DNA of 28,391 bases from Monoraphidium neglectum. Taxonomy: Eukaryota; Chlorophyta; Chlorophyceae; Sphaeropleales; Selenastraceae. How positions within the stretch are numbered: position 1 is the stretch's first letter; every line of letters begins with the position of its first letter. Below are positions 1 through 11,529 of the stretch, piece after piece. The notes under the pieces were generated by a model that was given only the letters and a program-made list of their open reading frames with translations, ran no database searches and was not told the DNA's origin. The stretch is taken from positions 1 to 28,391 of the forward strand of contig NW_014013226.1 in NCBI RefSeq assembly GCF_000611645.1, in the 5' to 3' direction. A program made the translations under genes and the position numbers.

Positions 1-252
1 GGGTGGGGGGAGAGCAGCGGGTTGCAGGATCGAAAGAGCACATGGGGACGACACTTGCGTCAGGAGGGGCCCAGTTGCGCGTGACCAGGGGTCGCAGGCG
101 CGGCCGGCATGGGCGCCACCCGCCCGGACCAGCAGGCCAGCGCTGGGCGGACTGGGCAGGGGATCCGTGGCGGGCTTGCCGGTTGCCAAGAGCCGGGCGC
201 GCCACGTCGGAACTATGTGATGGGGACCAAAAAGTGGCGGATGGTGACTCAC

Positions 253-3200
253 CAATGGCTGCGTCGATCATGTCCTCGTAGTCATCACCGCCCTCCTCCT
301 GGGGGGTGGGTCAAGATCGTATCGCGAGAAGATGTGAGGTTTGCGACAGAGCGCGTCGATGCAAAAGCACCCGCTCCTTCACAATCCAGCGCAACTGCCT
401 ACACCCTCCCTGTGTCAAGCAGCCAAACGCACCCCCAACTGCTCGCCACACCGGCCTGCGCCTCACACGCCCAGCCCAAGCGGGGGCAAGCGCGCAACTC
501 CCTACCGTCGGCTTTTTGCCGCGACCCCCCGAAACCCCCACCTGGAAGTTGTACTTGCTGGGCCCCGGCGTCTGCGCCTCGCTGAGCAGCGCCTGGATGT
601 CCTCCACGCTCTGCACCCCGCTGTAGTCGTCGTCCGCCAGGTAGCTGTCGTTCATGGAAACCGCCTGGCGGTGGTTTTGAACGTTGGTTTTGAAATGGGT
701 GACATGCTTGGGAGGAGAGCACCCTGGTCAAAGCTTGGGTTTGAAAGCCTGACGTTCGATTGAGCCACATGCTGTGTCTATCCCTCGCCACAGCCTGCAC
801 AAGCGACGACCGCGCACGCCACTTGCGCGGTGCAGAGGGCCCGCGGCGGCTCGCGGCGGCCTGCCGCTGGTCCAGTCTCACCTCTGTCGGCAGGTTGGCC
901 GTGAACCAGGGGTGCCTGAAGATCTCCCCCATGGTGATGCGGTCGTCCGGGTCCCGCACCAGCATGCGGCCCAGCAGCTGCCGGCACTCGGCGCTGATCT
1001 CAACTCCGTCCGGGATCGTCCACTGGGGATGAGGAGAGGCGGCGGGGCAAGGGCAATCGGTAAGAAATTGGGTTGAGTGGCGGGGTTCGCAGGTGGATGG
1101 GCGGCTTGCTGGATACAGTTGTGATGCAATTGAGATAATGGGAGGTGCCACCGCTCAAGGGGGTGGTGGGTTTGGTATGTACAAGGGGTTGCAGAGCAGG
1201 AGGCCAAGGTGGGGCCACAGCCGGCCCCCACCACAGCCCCAGCCTGCTTCAAGTGGCTCAGGTCCCCGTGAAGGCGTGCAGAGGGCAGGCGCCTCCCCGC
1301 ACACCCACCAACCCCGCCGCCCCCAATCTGCTGGCCCCTGCAGACTGACCTGCATGGCGACAATGCGGTCCATCATGCTCCTGATGCGGCGGTCCGCCTC
1401 CATCTTGGGGCCGCCGGGAACCTGCATTCAGTTACCGCACCAATGACATGGCATCGATGTGCTCATGAATGCTGTATGGGGCAACGGCATGCACTTGTCA
1501 CAGGACACGAGACCGTCGGCCGCGGGCAGGGCTGCCAAGGCGGCCTGTTGCGCCATCTGGCTCTCGCCGGCCCAAAGCATACGCAGCACCCCTTGCGCCC
1601 AAAAGTGCCCCGATAGCCCACCCGTTGCCAGACCCTGCTCACGCCGCGCCCCCCCCACCTGCGTCTCAAAAGGGTACTGCCCAAAGAGCATCACGTACAG
1701 CATCACGCCGCACGACCAGATGTCAGCCAGCTTGCCGTCGTAGTTGCCTGGTAGAGCGGCGGGTTGAGGCAGCGCACCATGCGGCTTGAGCCAAGAGCAC
1801 AGTCAACAAGATGGGCACGCCGCGGAGACATGCTCGCTCACCTGGTTGATCAAGCCCAGGCAAGTGGGGCACGATGATGCGCCTGCACGCGCAGCCGAGG
1901 CGCCAGGCGCTGCCCGGGTCAATCCCAGGTCAACAATACGCCCGGTCAAACACACGCTCGCACTCACCCGTGGCCTTGATGATCTCTGGCGCCATGTAGG
2001 CCAGGGTCCCGACCTTGGACTTGGGTGCGCTCATGGCCTGGGCCTGAGGGAAAAGAGTGGAAGCGGGAGGGGGAGGCGGAAGGTGAGGGGGCAGTGGGGA
2101 GGGGGGCATGTCAGCAGTGACGGGCTCTGTGGCAAGCGCTTTACAGGGGAGAATGCGCCCTGGGTAGGCAGCAAATCAGAGAGACAGTTGAAACTGCAGC
2201 TCCTACCTTGGAGTAACCGAAGTCGCAGACCTTGAGCAGCGGCAGGGGCAGGCCCGCCACCATCTAGATTTGGGGAGATGCAGGGGCAAGGCCGTTGCTG
2301 ATTTGTGCTGAGGGTAGGAGCCGACAGGGTGCGCTCATCCGCAATGCACAGTGGCATCCCAATATGGGTTGTTGGGAAGCCGTTCAAGAGATCTCGCCGT
2401 AAAAAAACGCCACTACCCTCCCCCCCTCTCACCCCCCTCCATGCACACACACGCACAGGCGCGCGCGTGCATGCACGTGTGCATGCACACCTGCAGCAGG
2501 GTGTTCTCGAGCTTGATGTCGCGGTTGACCACCCCCTTGCGGTGGCAGTAGTCCAGCCTGCACGGCAGCGGCATGCGCAGACAGCGTGCGACGTTGAGAG
2601 GCGACGCCCGCAGGATTGGGGCAACAGGCAATTTGGCCTGCATGCACGCCTGCTCGGCCAAGCATTGACCACTCCGACGCAAGCACGCACATAATTCGGG
2701 CGCTCGAGGGCCGGCCGCTGTCGCGGGCTCGCATTGTGGGCGCACCCTATGATGAGCTGCTGGAAGAACCAGCGCGCCGCCGCCTCCTTGAGCCGCACCG
2801 CCCGCTGCACGTACGTGAAGAGGGACCCCCCGCTGGCAAACTCCATGGCGATGCAGATGTACTCGCTCGTCACAAACACCTGCCGGGGTTGTGCGGAGGA
2901 GCAAAACACAGGCGCAAAGTCAGAGGGGAGGGCGCATAAAGGAGGTTCTTTGAGACACTGCTGCACAGGGTGCTGACGCCTCGGCCGAGCTAGAGTCGCG
3001 GCGCGCCACGACCCCTGCACCAAGCTAGCCGTGGCGCTTGAGAAGACGCGTGGTCACTGGCCGCGCAGCCGCCGCTCGGCCCCAACCGCTCCACTGCTCT
3101 GGTCATCCCGGACGCCAGGGCGGCGCGGACGCACTCGGTCGAGACAGGAGGCCCGACACCGCATGCCAAGGCCTGAGCGGCGCGGGAGCATTATTCGCAG

Positions 3201-3927
3201 GTCTTCATGATACCCTGCCACCCTCTCGGCGCACCTCCTTGAACTCAATGACGTGGGGGTGCCTCAGAGAGCGGTGGTTGAGGATCTCCGCCTCCACATA
3301 CCGGTTGACCCTGCAGACGGGCGGGGGAGGCGGCACGGTGTGGGGTTACGCCCTTGTGATCGGATCAGATCAGGCCATGGGGGGCCAGGACGTTGAGGGG
3401 CGCCAAGCGGGCGTGCCGGGCTGGGCGCAAGAGCATGCCCCGCGGCCGGCTGCGCTCAGGCCGCGCGGCGGAGCGCTTCCTACACCCCATGCAGGGCGCC
3501 GCCGCCGACGCAGTTCGGGTGGCGTGCAGCCTTGCCGCGTTCCTCAACAGGCCATGCCGCCGGGCGCAGCCTAGCCGGGCAGCTGCTGTTTGCCTCGGCC
3601 GTCCAACTCCCTCAAGTTGCACGCACCCCCTCGATTCAGCCCCATTCCGCCCATCCGATCCCATCCTGTCCTGTCCCAACCACCGCCTAGCGACACGCAC
3701 CAAGCCTGCCTTCCCACCGGTCGCGGCCCCGCCTCCCCGTGCGCTGGCCCCCCCACCCACCTGTCGCCCCTCTCGATGAACTTGATGGCCACCAGCTCAT
3801 TGGTCTCTGTGTTGCGCGCCAGCTGCACAAACCCGAACGACCCGCTCGACAGGTCTGCAATCTTGTCATACCTCGACGACTCCCGCAGGGGGTCCGGCCG
3901 CTCCGTCGGCGGCGCGACGCCCGTCAT
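253..3927 (-). CDS. SNRK2: SnRK2-type Ser/Thr protein kinase, 11 exons, 3' end unresolved
   Basis: Exons 5' to 3' on the minus strand: 3927-3761, 3310-3235, 2879-2746, 2557-2491, 2263-2207, 2037-1968, 1747-1659, 1421-1350, 1022-882, 664-542, 298-253. All junctions are GT-AG and in phase, giving 347 codons plus one base. The product is a Ser/Thr kinase. Visible marks are the glycine loop (~27-34), VAIK lysine K49, alpha-C glutamate E64, catalytic loop with D139, DFG at 162-164 in DFGYSK, activation segment PKSKVGT, APE at 183-185, and DIWSCGV. After the kinase domain, [13 protein letters not shown] (309-321) matches the SnRK2 box, and an acidic tail GGDDYEDM follows. The length fits plant SnRK2s. 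In plants and Chlamydomonas this family acts in osmotic-stress and sulfur-starvation signalling; which role applies here is unknown. HRD is NRD. The ATG at 3927 is the best start, but the frame stays open upstream. The last exon lies in 1-252 or beyond the window. Confidence 0.9.
2441..2490. repeat. CA/CG/TGCA simple repeat in kinase intron 4
   Basis: This is a low-complexity alternating purine-pyrimidine stretch made of CA, CG and TGCA steps. It begins directly at the 5' splice site of the intron after kinase exon 4. It is intronic, and no function is evident. Confidence 0.7.
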
Positions 3928-5753
3928 CGCGTGCTGCGCTGGCCCCGCGCAGTCCGACGCGCCCGCCCGCTCGTCCGGCGCCGTGCTACGCGCTCGCCGC
4001 GCGTCGGTGCTGCTGGCAGCCTCGTAGGGCGGCGGCGGGTCCCTCGACCTCGACGCAGAGGCGACCTGCGAGGCATGGGGAAATGTAGTCGCATGCCCTG
4101 GGTACGAGGCGCACCAAAGCGTGCATGCGCGCACGTGCGGGCTGGCGCCACATCGCGCATGCGCGCGCGTGCGCGCATGCGCCGCTCCAAGAATCGGCTC
4201 GCACCCACGCCGCAACTGCACGTAGCTACTTCGCAGCCCTGATGCTGCGCCGCTCTCTTGAAGCAACTCTTAAGGCTCTACTAGCCTTTTACATGCGACG
4301 TTGCTGCGCTGCAGCAGCGCGGAGCTGCTCCTGCCTGCCCGCGGCCCGCGACAGCAAGCGAACCAATTCAAATGACCGCGCACCACGCCTGATTGTATTC
4401 AAAACTTAGCACAATTATGAAGTCAGATATAGGGTCCCCAGCTCCTCAGCAGCGCGCTCTGCTTCAATGGCCGCGCGAAATGCACAGAGGGCCCTCAGAG
4501 GCTGTATGTGTTCCTAATTATTAGTAGATACGTCTTGTAATACTTTGTGAAGATTAAGTCGCGGCTGTTTGAGGCACGCATTGGACAAGCAGCGCCGTGG
4601 CAGCAGAGCAGCCTCGTACGCCTTGCTTCGTCATCAGCATGCGGCCGCTCTAGGTCCCACCCGTGCGCACAACGCCAGCCATCTCTGCATACCCAATAAC
4701 CTATGATCCCATGCAGCTTTTCAAAGTTCCATTGTACTCCGTGTCTTTGGTTGGCCTTTGACCTCCGGCGTCTGTCAGACGCACAGTCTGACCTGCACCC
4801 GCCGGGGTTCGCCTCGACACGCCGCTCCTCTCCCTCACGATAGCACCGACCAAGCAGCAGATTTACTGCGACAAGCCGCCCGCGACGGCGACTGCGAAGC
4901 CCGGGCGTAAGGACGTAAGCATGCAGCGACGCTGGGCCGCAAGCAACAGGTTGCCAGGTAAAGACGAGAGGCAGCCGCCACGGCTGGCGGCGGCGGCGGA
5001 CGTAGTAGTCATGTCCAGCGACACTGGAATCCGAAACAACAACATCAACACGAGCAATCAAGTTGCGGCCGCACCCACCCCCACACGGCGGCGCTTTGCA
5101 GGCGTGCCTCCGCCCGCTTCCTTGCCACGACCCCGCCAGCAGGGGCGGCTGGCGGATCGCTATGCAGGATTCTAGATATGCATGCAAGTATCAGAAAGGC
5201 AAGGGATCTCGAAAAATAATGCACCGGGCCCTGCACCTCGGCCTGGCGGCGCGCGGTGGCGCGCGCATGATTGCAGGGTGTTTTGTGTATGAAATGGGAG
5301 TCCGTGTTGGGTATGGGGCTAATTGCAGTGCACCAAAAGCCTTGCCTACAACGGCGCGACAAGGGGCAGATCAAATGCTCCTGCACGGTATGCCAATGCT
5401 TGGGGAGAGGCCGCTGAGCGGGCTGCGTCGCGCTGCAAACGCACGCGCCAGCGCCCAAGCGCCAGCCCCAAGCGGCCGAGCAAAGTCCACAAGATCCCAG
5501 TAAGGGGTCACGAGTCTTGAGGCAAAACAGCTGCACACCACGCACGCAGCGCACAACGGGGGAAGAGCCGCGTGCGCGGCCCGGCACGTGTAGCACGCGC
5601 GCCTGGGCCCGGCAGGCGCAGCAAGAGGCCGGCGGCCCACGCAGCCCGCCCACTGGGCCCAGGCCAGGGGCATTGGAAACGTGACGCGTCAGTTGTTTGC
5701 TGGCGCGCGCCGCCCAGCTGAAAAAGCGAGGGGTGCTCGCCCCGCACCACGGG
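3928..5753. other. Intergenic region between SnRK2 and ARM-BTB genes
   Basis: No gene can be supported here. The stretch should hold the 3' UTR of the minus-strand gene ending at 5754 and the promoter of the minus-strand kinase starting near 3927. It contains a Z-DNA-prone palindrome at 4155-4182. Around 4380-4570 the DNA is much more AT-rich than its surroundings. Long open frames exist but have no recognisable protein character. Upstream coding sequence for the kinase is possible, because its frame stays open to about 4266. Confidence 0.6.
4155..4182. repeat. Perfect 12-bp inverted repeat, alternating Pu-Py
   Basis: Two 12-base arms (GCGCATGCGCGC and its exact reverse complement) flank a 4-base centre. 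All 28 bases strictly alternate purine and pyrimidine, so the site could form a cruciform or Z-DNA. It lies about 230 bases upstream of the proposed kinase start codon. Confidence 0.8.
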
Positions 5754-6778
5754 TCAGCCGACGGCCTCCTCCGGGCTGTCCGCGTCGCCGCGGCCCGCGT
5801 TCAGCACGCACAGCGCCACCAGCCGGTCTCGCAGCTCTGCTAGTACCCCAGGCAGCAGCGCGCCGAGCCGCGCCGCCGCGGCCGCCGCCAGCCGCGGGTC
5901 CAGGCACCCCACAGGGGCCGCCGACGCCGCGCGCAAGAACTCGCGCGCGATGAGCCGCCGCAGGCGCCCGGACGACGCCGGGTGGCGCACGCAGAGCGCA
6001 AGCGACGCGCCGAGCAGCTCGGCGAACGCGCCGGCGCGGCCGGTGGCGGCGGCGTCCCCTGCCGCGGCGGCCGCGAGGGCGGCAGCTAGGTCGTCCTCAC
6101 AGGCACACTGCAGGCCGTCCACCTGAAAAAAGTCGGCGGCCACCCACAGCTGCGCCGCCTGGCGCGGCCCCAAGCGCGTGCCCGCCGCCCGCTGCTGCGC
6201 CCCCTGCTGTTTCGTCGCCTGCTGCTGCACCACCCCTTGCTGCCGCTGCTGCCGGCCGCCGGCGCGGCCGCCGCTGCCCTCTGTCCACCGCTCCAGCTGC
6301 GTGAGGCACCACCAGTTTGCCTCATCTGTAAAACCCGGGACCGCGAACGCGCGTATTGGCCCCCCGTCATACCCGCCGCCGCCGCCGTCTTGCAGGCGCA
6401 GTATCGAGTGCAGCAGCTTGGAAGCGCGCCTGAGGCGTCGGTACGCGCCGCGGCGCATCCGGTGCTCGTGCGGGCCGAGCGCGAAGGCGACTGGCCCCGA
6501 GCCGCTGCGGCGCGGCGCGGACGAGAGGCCTGACGACGCGCCGGCGCCGTCACAACCAGACGGCAGGCCGTCGTCGTTGCTACAGCCAAAGCCGAGTTCG
6601 CTGCCATCCCAGCAACAGCAGCAATTGCTGCTGCTGCTACTGCTGCCGCTGCTGCCGTTGCTGCTCTCGCTGTCGGCGATGCTCTCGCCGCGCACGAGCT
6701 TCACTTGCTGTAGCTCGGAATCGACGCTGAGTAAGTGACCCGCCAACGCGAGCAGTGCGCTGGACGCGTCCCCTTCTA

Positions 6779-6819
<41 letters not shown>

Positions 6820-9243
6820 TGCACATGCTTGCTGCCGCCCTCCGCCACGGCAGCCCACTCTTCACCCGCCGCCCACACCAGCTCCTGCAGTCTCTGCGGC
6901 CGCAGCAGCAGCCGCGCGGCGAGCACGTCCGTGTACACGTCGTCGCTGCCCCGCTCCAGCAGCGCCGACGCGCCCGACGCGTGCTGCCGCTGCCGCCCCT
7001 GCTGCCGCTCCTGCTCCACCTGCTCCCGCTGCTGCTGCAAGCCCCGCAGCTCTGCCGCGGATGGCGCGGCGGCGGGGAGCTTCAAATGCACAGGCAGCGC
7101 GATGGCCTGCGCCAGCGCCAGCGCCGCGTCGAGCGCCCACTCCGCCTCAACCGCAGCGAGCACCGCCTGGCCGCCGCTGCTGACGAGGCGCGCCGTTAGC
7201 AGCTGGGCCACGCGCCGCGGCGCCGCGCGCAGCAGCGCGCCGACGAGCCGCTGCTCGACCAGGGCCCGTAGCAGCGCGTCGGGCCGCGCCGCCAGCGCCA
7301 CGGGCAGGGCCGCCTGAAGCAGCGCGGCCGCGAGGGCGGCGCCGGGCGCGCGTGGGGGCGGCGCCCCGGGCGGCGTCTGCTGTGTGTCTGGGGCCGGCCG
7401 GCGCGCCTGCTGCGCCTCCTGCTGTCCGCGGAGCTGGCCGATAAGGAACACAAAGCCGCGGAGGGCAGAAGGCTCCAGGAGCGCGTCAAGCGCGTCGGCC
7501 ACGAGGCCCGTCAGCTGATGCCGCTCGCCGCCGCCACCAGCGGCGCACGCCGCGATAGCGCCGGCGCCGGCGCCGCCGCCGCGTGCGACCGTGGGGGCCA
7601 GCGCGATTGCCGCGAGCGCGCCCGCGGCCAGCGCGGCCGCGGCCGGGCCCGCGTCGTGGCCGGGGTAGCCCTCGCAGGCGACGGCGCGAGAGAGCGCGGG
7701 GAACGCGCCTGCACGGCGCAGCGCGGCGGCGGCGCGTGCGGCGGCTGCGGCGCGCACGCTGCCTGCAGCTGCGGGGTCCGCGCCTGCTTCGACAAGCAGC
7801 AGTGTCGAGAGGGCCGCATTGCGCAACACCGCACCCACTGCGTCAGGCGCGGCCGTGGCGGCGCCGGGCGCGCAGTCCGCAACCCCAAGCAGCCGCACCA
7901 GCGCGCCCGCGGCCGCCGGCGTGCACAGCGCCTCCCGTGCGGGGGGCGGGCCGTGCGCCAGCTGCAGCACGACCCAGCTCCCCTGCAGCAGCAGCGGCAG
8001 CGCCTCGGGCGCGCCGCGGGATGCGGACTGCACTTGGCTCGCCCAGTCCACAGCCGCAGCCACGTCAGCAACGCCGCCGGCGCTTAGCAACCAGTCCACG
8101 GCCTGCGGAGAGTCCAGCATCGCCTCTGCGAGCGCGCGAAGCGCGTGCGCTGCGTCGCGCGCGCCGACAGCCTCCGCCCCTCCCGCGCCCGCGCCCGCGC
8201 CCGGCGCCGCCGACGGCGCCCCCGCTGGCGCGAGCGCGGCTCGCAGCCGCAGCAAGGCATCGCTGACAGCCACGCACGCGCGCGCCGCAGAGGCGGCCTG
8301 CTCCGCCTGCGCGCGCCGCTTCTGCACGCCGACATCATCCTCCCAATCCTCCTCCTCTGCCGCCGCCGCCGCCGCCGCAGCCGCCGGCCCTGCCGCGTCA
8401 GCCTCCGGGCCTCCAGCTGCCGGCCCCCCTTTCAGCGGGCCCGCCTCCGCCGCCGCTGCGCCGCTGGGCGCAGCCACTCTAACCCCCGAGGCCGCGCGGC
8501 GCGCGCCAACCGTGCTGCGGGGTCGCGGGCGGGTGCAGGCGCGGGTCAGTGCCGGGGGGCAGAGCGTGCGAAGGCAAGTTGCGTGCGCCGCCCTCTCCCG
8601 CATCACAAGCGCCGGTGCGCCCGGGCCCAGACGCCTGAGCCCCTGCCCCAACCTCTTGTGTCAATGCTCACCTTGCCCACCACTGCACCCATCGTCCCAA
8701 CGCAGCCGCCAGCCACAGCACCACCCAGCACTCCGCCAGGCTGCGCATGCCGTGGCGCTCAAACAGGCCCAGCCGCTGCGCCAGCAGCGGCCAGCAGGCC
8801 GCCACGACGCCGCCGGCCGCGAGGACAGCAGCCTGAGGGGAGTGAAGCAGAGGGTCAGATGAAGAGGGGCCGTTTGTCGCAAGTGCGCAGCGGGCGGTGG
8901 GCCGCGAGGGGGGGGGGGCGGTAGAACCCAGCTGATCGGACAATCTGGCAGCGCTGGGATGCAAGCGAGGACCCCGCAAGCCGGGCGCAGGCGCTCAGCC
9001 CCAGTGATGACGGGTCCGGGTCCAGCACACCTGCTGCGGGGAGAGTCGCGCCATGGCTTGCGCGTCGAGCAGCAACTGCAGCGCCTCACAGGCGCTCGGG
9101 GCCGCAAGGGCCCCCCCACGCCACCCGGAGTTGCCGGCCCAAGCCAGCAGCGCAGGCGGCGTCTTCAGTGGTGGTCCGTAGAACGGATCGTATGGCAGGG
9201 CACGATGCATCACTGCGGCGCTCCTGCCTGCGTTCGGAACCAT
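5754..9243 (-). CDS. Armadillo/HEAT-like protein with polyQ tract and C-terminal BTB/POZ-like domain
   Basis: Exons are 9243-9031, 8832-8672 and 8514-5754 (stop TGA at 5756-5754), joined in phase to 1044 residues. The ATG at 9243 is the first Met after an in-frame stop upstream. Residues ~72-91 and ~102-122 are hydrophobic and could be membrane segments. An acidic EEEDWEDD motif follows. Next come hundreds of Ala/Leu-rich helical residues with armadillo-like phrases such as ALVRLLGVADC and VGAVLRNAALSTLLLVEAG. Q14 lies at ~690-703 and a Ser-rich stretch follows. From ~806, HEHRMRRGAYRRLRR through AAQLWVAADFFQVDGLQCACE (last part ~913-933) resembles a BTB fold. BTB proteins usually dimerise or serve as cullin-3 substrate adaptors; that role here is inference. 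A Gln-rich insert (~878-900) splits the BTB-like part, and BACK-like helices may follow. The coding frame is well supported; the domain calls are moderate. Confidence 0.8.
6780..6821 (-). repeat. CAG repeat coding polyglutamine (14 Gln)
   Basis: There are fourteen consecutive Gln codons, all CAG except one CAA. They lie in frame in the ARM-BTB-like gene and read as CTG units on the plus strand. The near-purity of the run makes length polymorphism likely. Confidence 0.95.
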
Positions 9244-11529
9244 GGTGCAGCACCCAGCCTTGACGGGGAGCGGCAGCGCGTACGTCGTTTTCAGCCTTCA
9301 TGACAGCGCGCATGCAGGCAGCGGCGACCACACGCAGCCCTCACATATTGATCGAAATACTACCAGGACCCTTGTAACACCCACCTGCGCCATGCTCGCG
9401 CTTTTTCGCCCACACACCGACACGAGCCAGCTCTCGGCGCGGGTCGCACACGTACGGCGTTAAGTACGGTATCTTAAGCCTCGGGTACTGATCGCGCTGC
9501 TTCTACGCCGCTCTTAAGGGCACACCCGCGCCCCGGGGATGGAAATCAGCCTTGGCTGGAGTAGAGGCAAAACGAGCAACCTAATTCGATGATATTTTGT
9601 GGTGAATCACTTGTTAAGACCGCGACGAGCTGTGGAAGTGGGTGGGGAAGTAATCAAAGCTCCTTGTGCGCTGATGTAACTATGTGCACAAACGTAAGAA
9701 ATTTCTAGGCGTGTCATGTGCACTTCTGTTCTATTCGGTGATCAATGATGTCTGCATCAATTTCTGCTGGCCGCGGCCAAAGTGTCCGAAGCTAGCGAAG
9801 TGAGCGAGAAGCTCCTGTGATGGGCGGCAGCACATCCCCACAAGCTGTGGAAGGGAGAACACCGCGCTGCTGTGGGGGTGGTCGGTTCAGACTGAGTCAT
9901 GCTGTGTGCCCGACCACATGGGAGTGCCTCATACAACGGATGGACTGCACTGCCTCCCTGCCCAGCATCATGCATGCTTCCCCTCATCATGACCCAGCTG
10001 ACCGGCTTGCTGCTCATCTGTTGCAGCCAACGGAGCAACCCCTGGCACATGTTTGGCGCTGGCCTGTCCGCAGGTGTGGTCCTGCGATGCGGAGTGTCAT
10101 GCGACCCCGTGTGCCATCGCCAGTTGCATTCGATTAATGAGCCGCACCACCACCAAAAATGCCAGCCTCAGCGTCCCGCAACAACAGATTTACGGCCACA
10201 ACAAGAGCGGCCCAAGTCGGCCTGTGCACGTGTGCAAAAGGGCGTGAGCCCTGTGCGACGACCTCGCATGCGGCCTGCAAGCCCCTCCTGGTTCAAGAAT
10301 GCGTTGGCGGTTCAACGGTAAGCCAGTCCCTGACACAACGCGTGCCAGTGTCCTGAATCGCGAGAAAATGGGCAGAGGTGTGGGCGGGCCGCAGCGCCGT
10401 CCGCGTTCACAGGACGAAACGCGCTGACCACCAGGAGCGAGAACTTCACACCCGCCCCGCGCGGACCGCAAATGCGGGGAGCACCCCCGAACGTCAATGT
10501 TTGCAATTCATTTTTCGGCAACCTTCCTCATTCTTGCATGTTCCAAAAGGCACAAGTGGGCGCGGCGGGCAACCAAGTGCCGCATCGGATCACCTCGGCA
10601 AACCCCAGTATGCCAGCAAAGACGGCCCACAGAAAGACACCAAAGCGCCCGCCGTGGGCCGAGAGTGGGGTGATTGTTTGGTTTCCCACGCCCGGCGGTT
10701 GTTGCAGTCTTTCTTTCATAGCTGTGGGGGTGGGCTGGGATGCGGTGCCACGTAGCCAAGGGAGGGCACACGTCAAACCACAGCTCACCCGCAGGCGCGA
10801 TGGCTTGCGGCACGAGCACATTGAGTGATTGAGCAAGTCGATCCGTGTGTTGAGCGTGTGACGCGGGGTCAGCACGACTACCTCTGCAGCTTTGAGAGCC
10901 GCGGGGTTCGGGAGTGCACTATCACTGCCAAAGCCCACGGCAACGGGCAGCCTCACTCGCGCGGCGCAAGGGGCGCCGTGCTGAGTGGGCCGGCAGACGC
11001 GTTAAAAGGGACCGCGGTTGACAGGGAGCCGCGGCATTCAAACAGTCAGGGGCCGGCGAGCCCGGCCAGCTGGCGCGGGCTTTTAAGCATTGAGAGAAGC
11101 GCGTCCGGCGAGCAGTGAAACAAGGGAGATTTGTGTGCGGGATGCTTGATGCCACCGGGTAGTGTGGGTGCAATGGGACGGGCCAACAAGATGAGATTGC
11201 CAACCCTAAAAACCACCTCTGTGGCGAGATCCGGCGGCGCCGGCGGCGCGACTTGGTAGGTGCCAACCCGAAAGGGAGGGAGCGCAGCAGTTGGGGAAGC
11301 ACTGGCGGACGCAGCGCGCCCATCGCAAAAGCAGGGCTGCGGACAGAGAGAGGCGCGCCGCACGCCTCGTGGCGCGCGACGCGCGGCGCCGCCGAGCTTT
11401 CGCTGCACGCTCGTCCTGCCGGTCCCCCGCTTTGGTGGCGCGAGAGAGCCGAGGTTCATCCTTAGAAACGGGCGCCTGTACGTGCTGCCACGGGCGCACG
11501 AGGACGGCAGAAGGCACGGCGTGACGTCA
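9244..11529. other. Intergenic region between ARM-BTB and bZIP-like genes
   Basis: No gene can be supported. The left end should contain the promoter and 5' UTR of the minus-strand ARM-BTB gene, and the right end the 3' UTR of the minus-strand bZIP-like gene. Around 9570-9760 the sequence is AT-rich compared with the genes. Open frames up to about 140 codons on both strands show no motif or splice-supported structure. Confidence 0.6.

Noticed and set aside
399..1151. Minus-strand frame of 250 codons covering part of the kinase
   Set aside because: It contains kinase exon 9 in frame but reads through introns and frameshifts the downstream exon. The spliced model explains the sequence better.
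4495..5187. Minus-strand frame of 230 codons in the intergenic region
   Set aside because: There is no family resemblance and the composition is mixed. It runs from GC-rich to AT-rich DNA and ends in low-complexity AT-rich sequence, and it lies between two genes where UTR and promoter are expected.
6178..8924. Several long plus-strand frames opposite the ARM-BTB gene
   Set aside because: They are antisense shadows caused by the very high GC content. They are made of Arg/Pro/Ala/Cys runs that mirror the Ala/Gln codons of the real gene.
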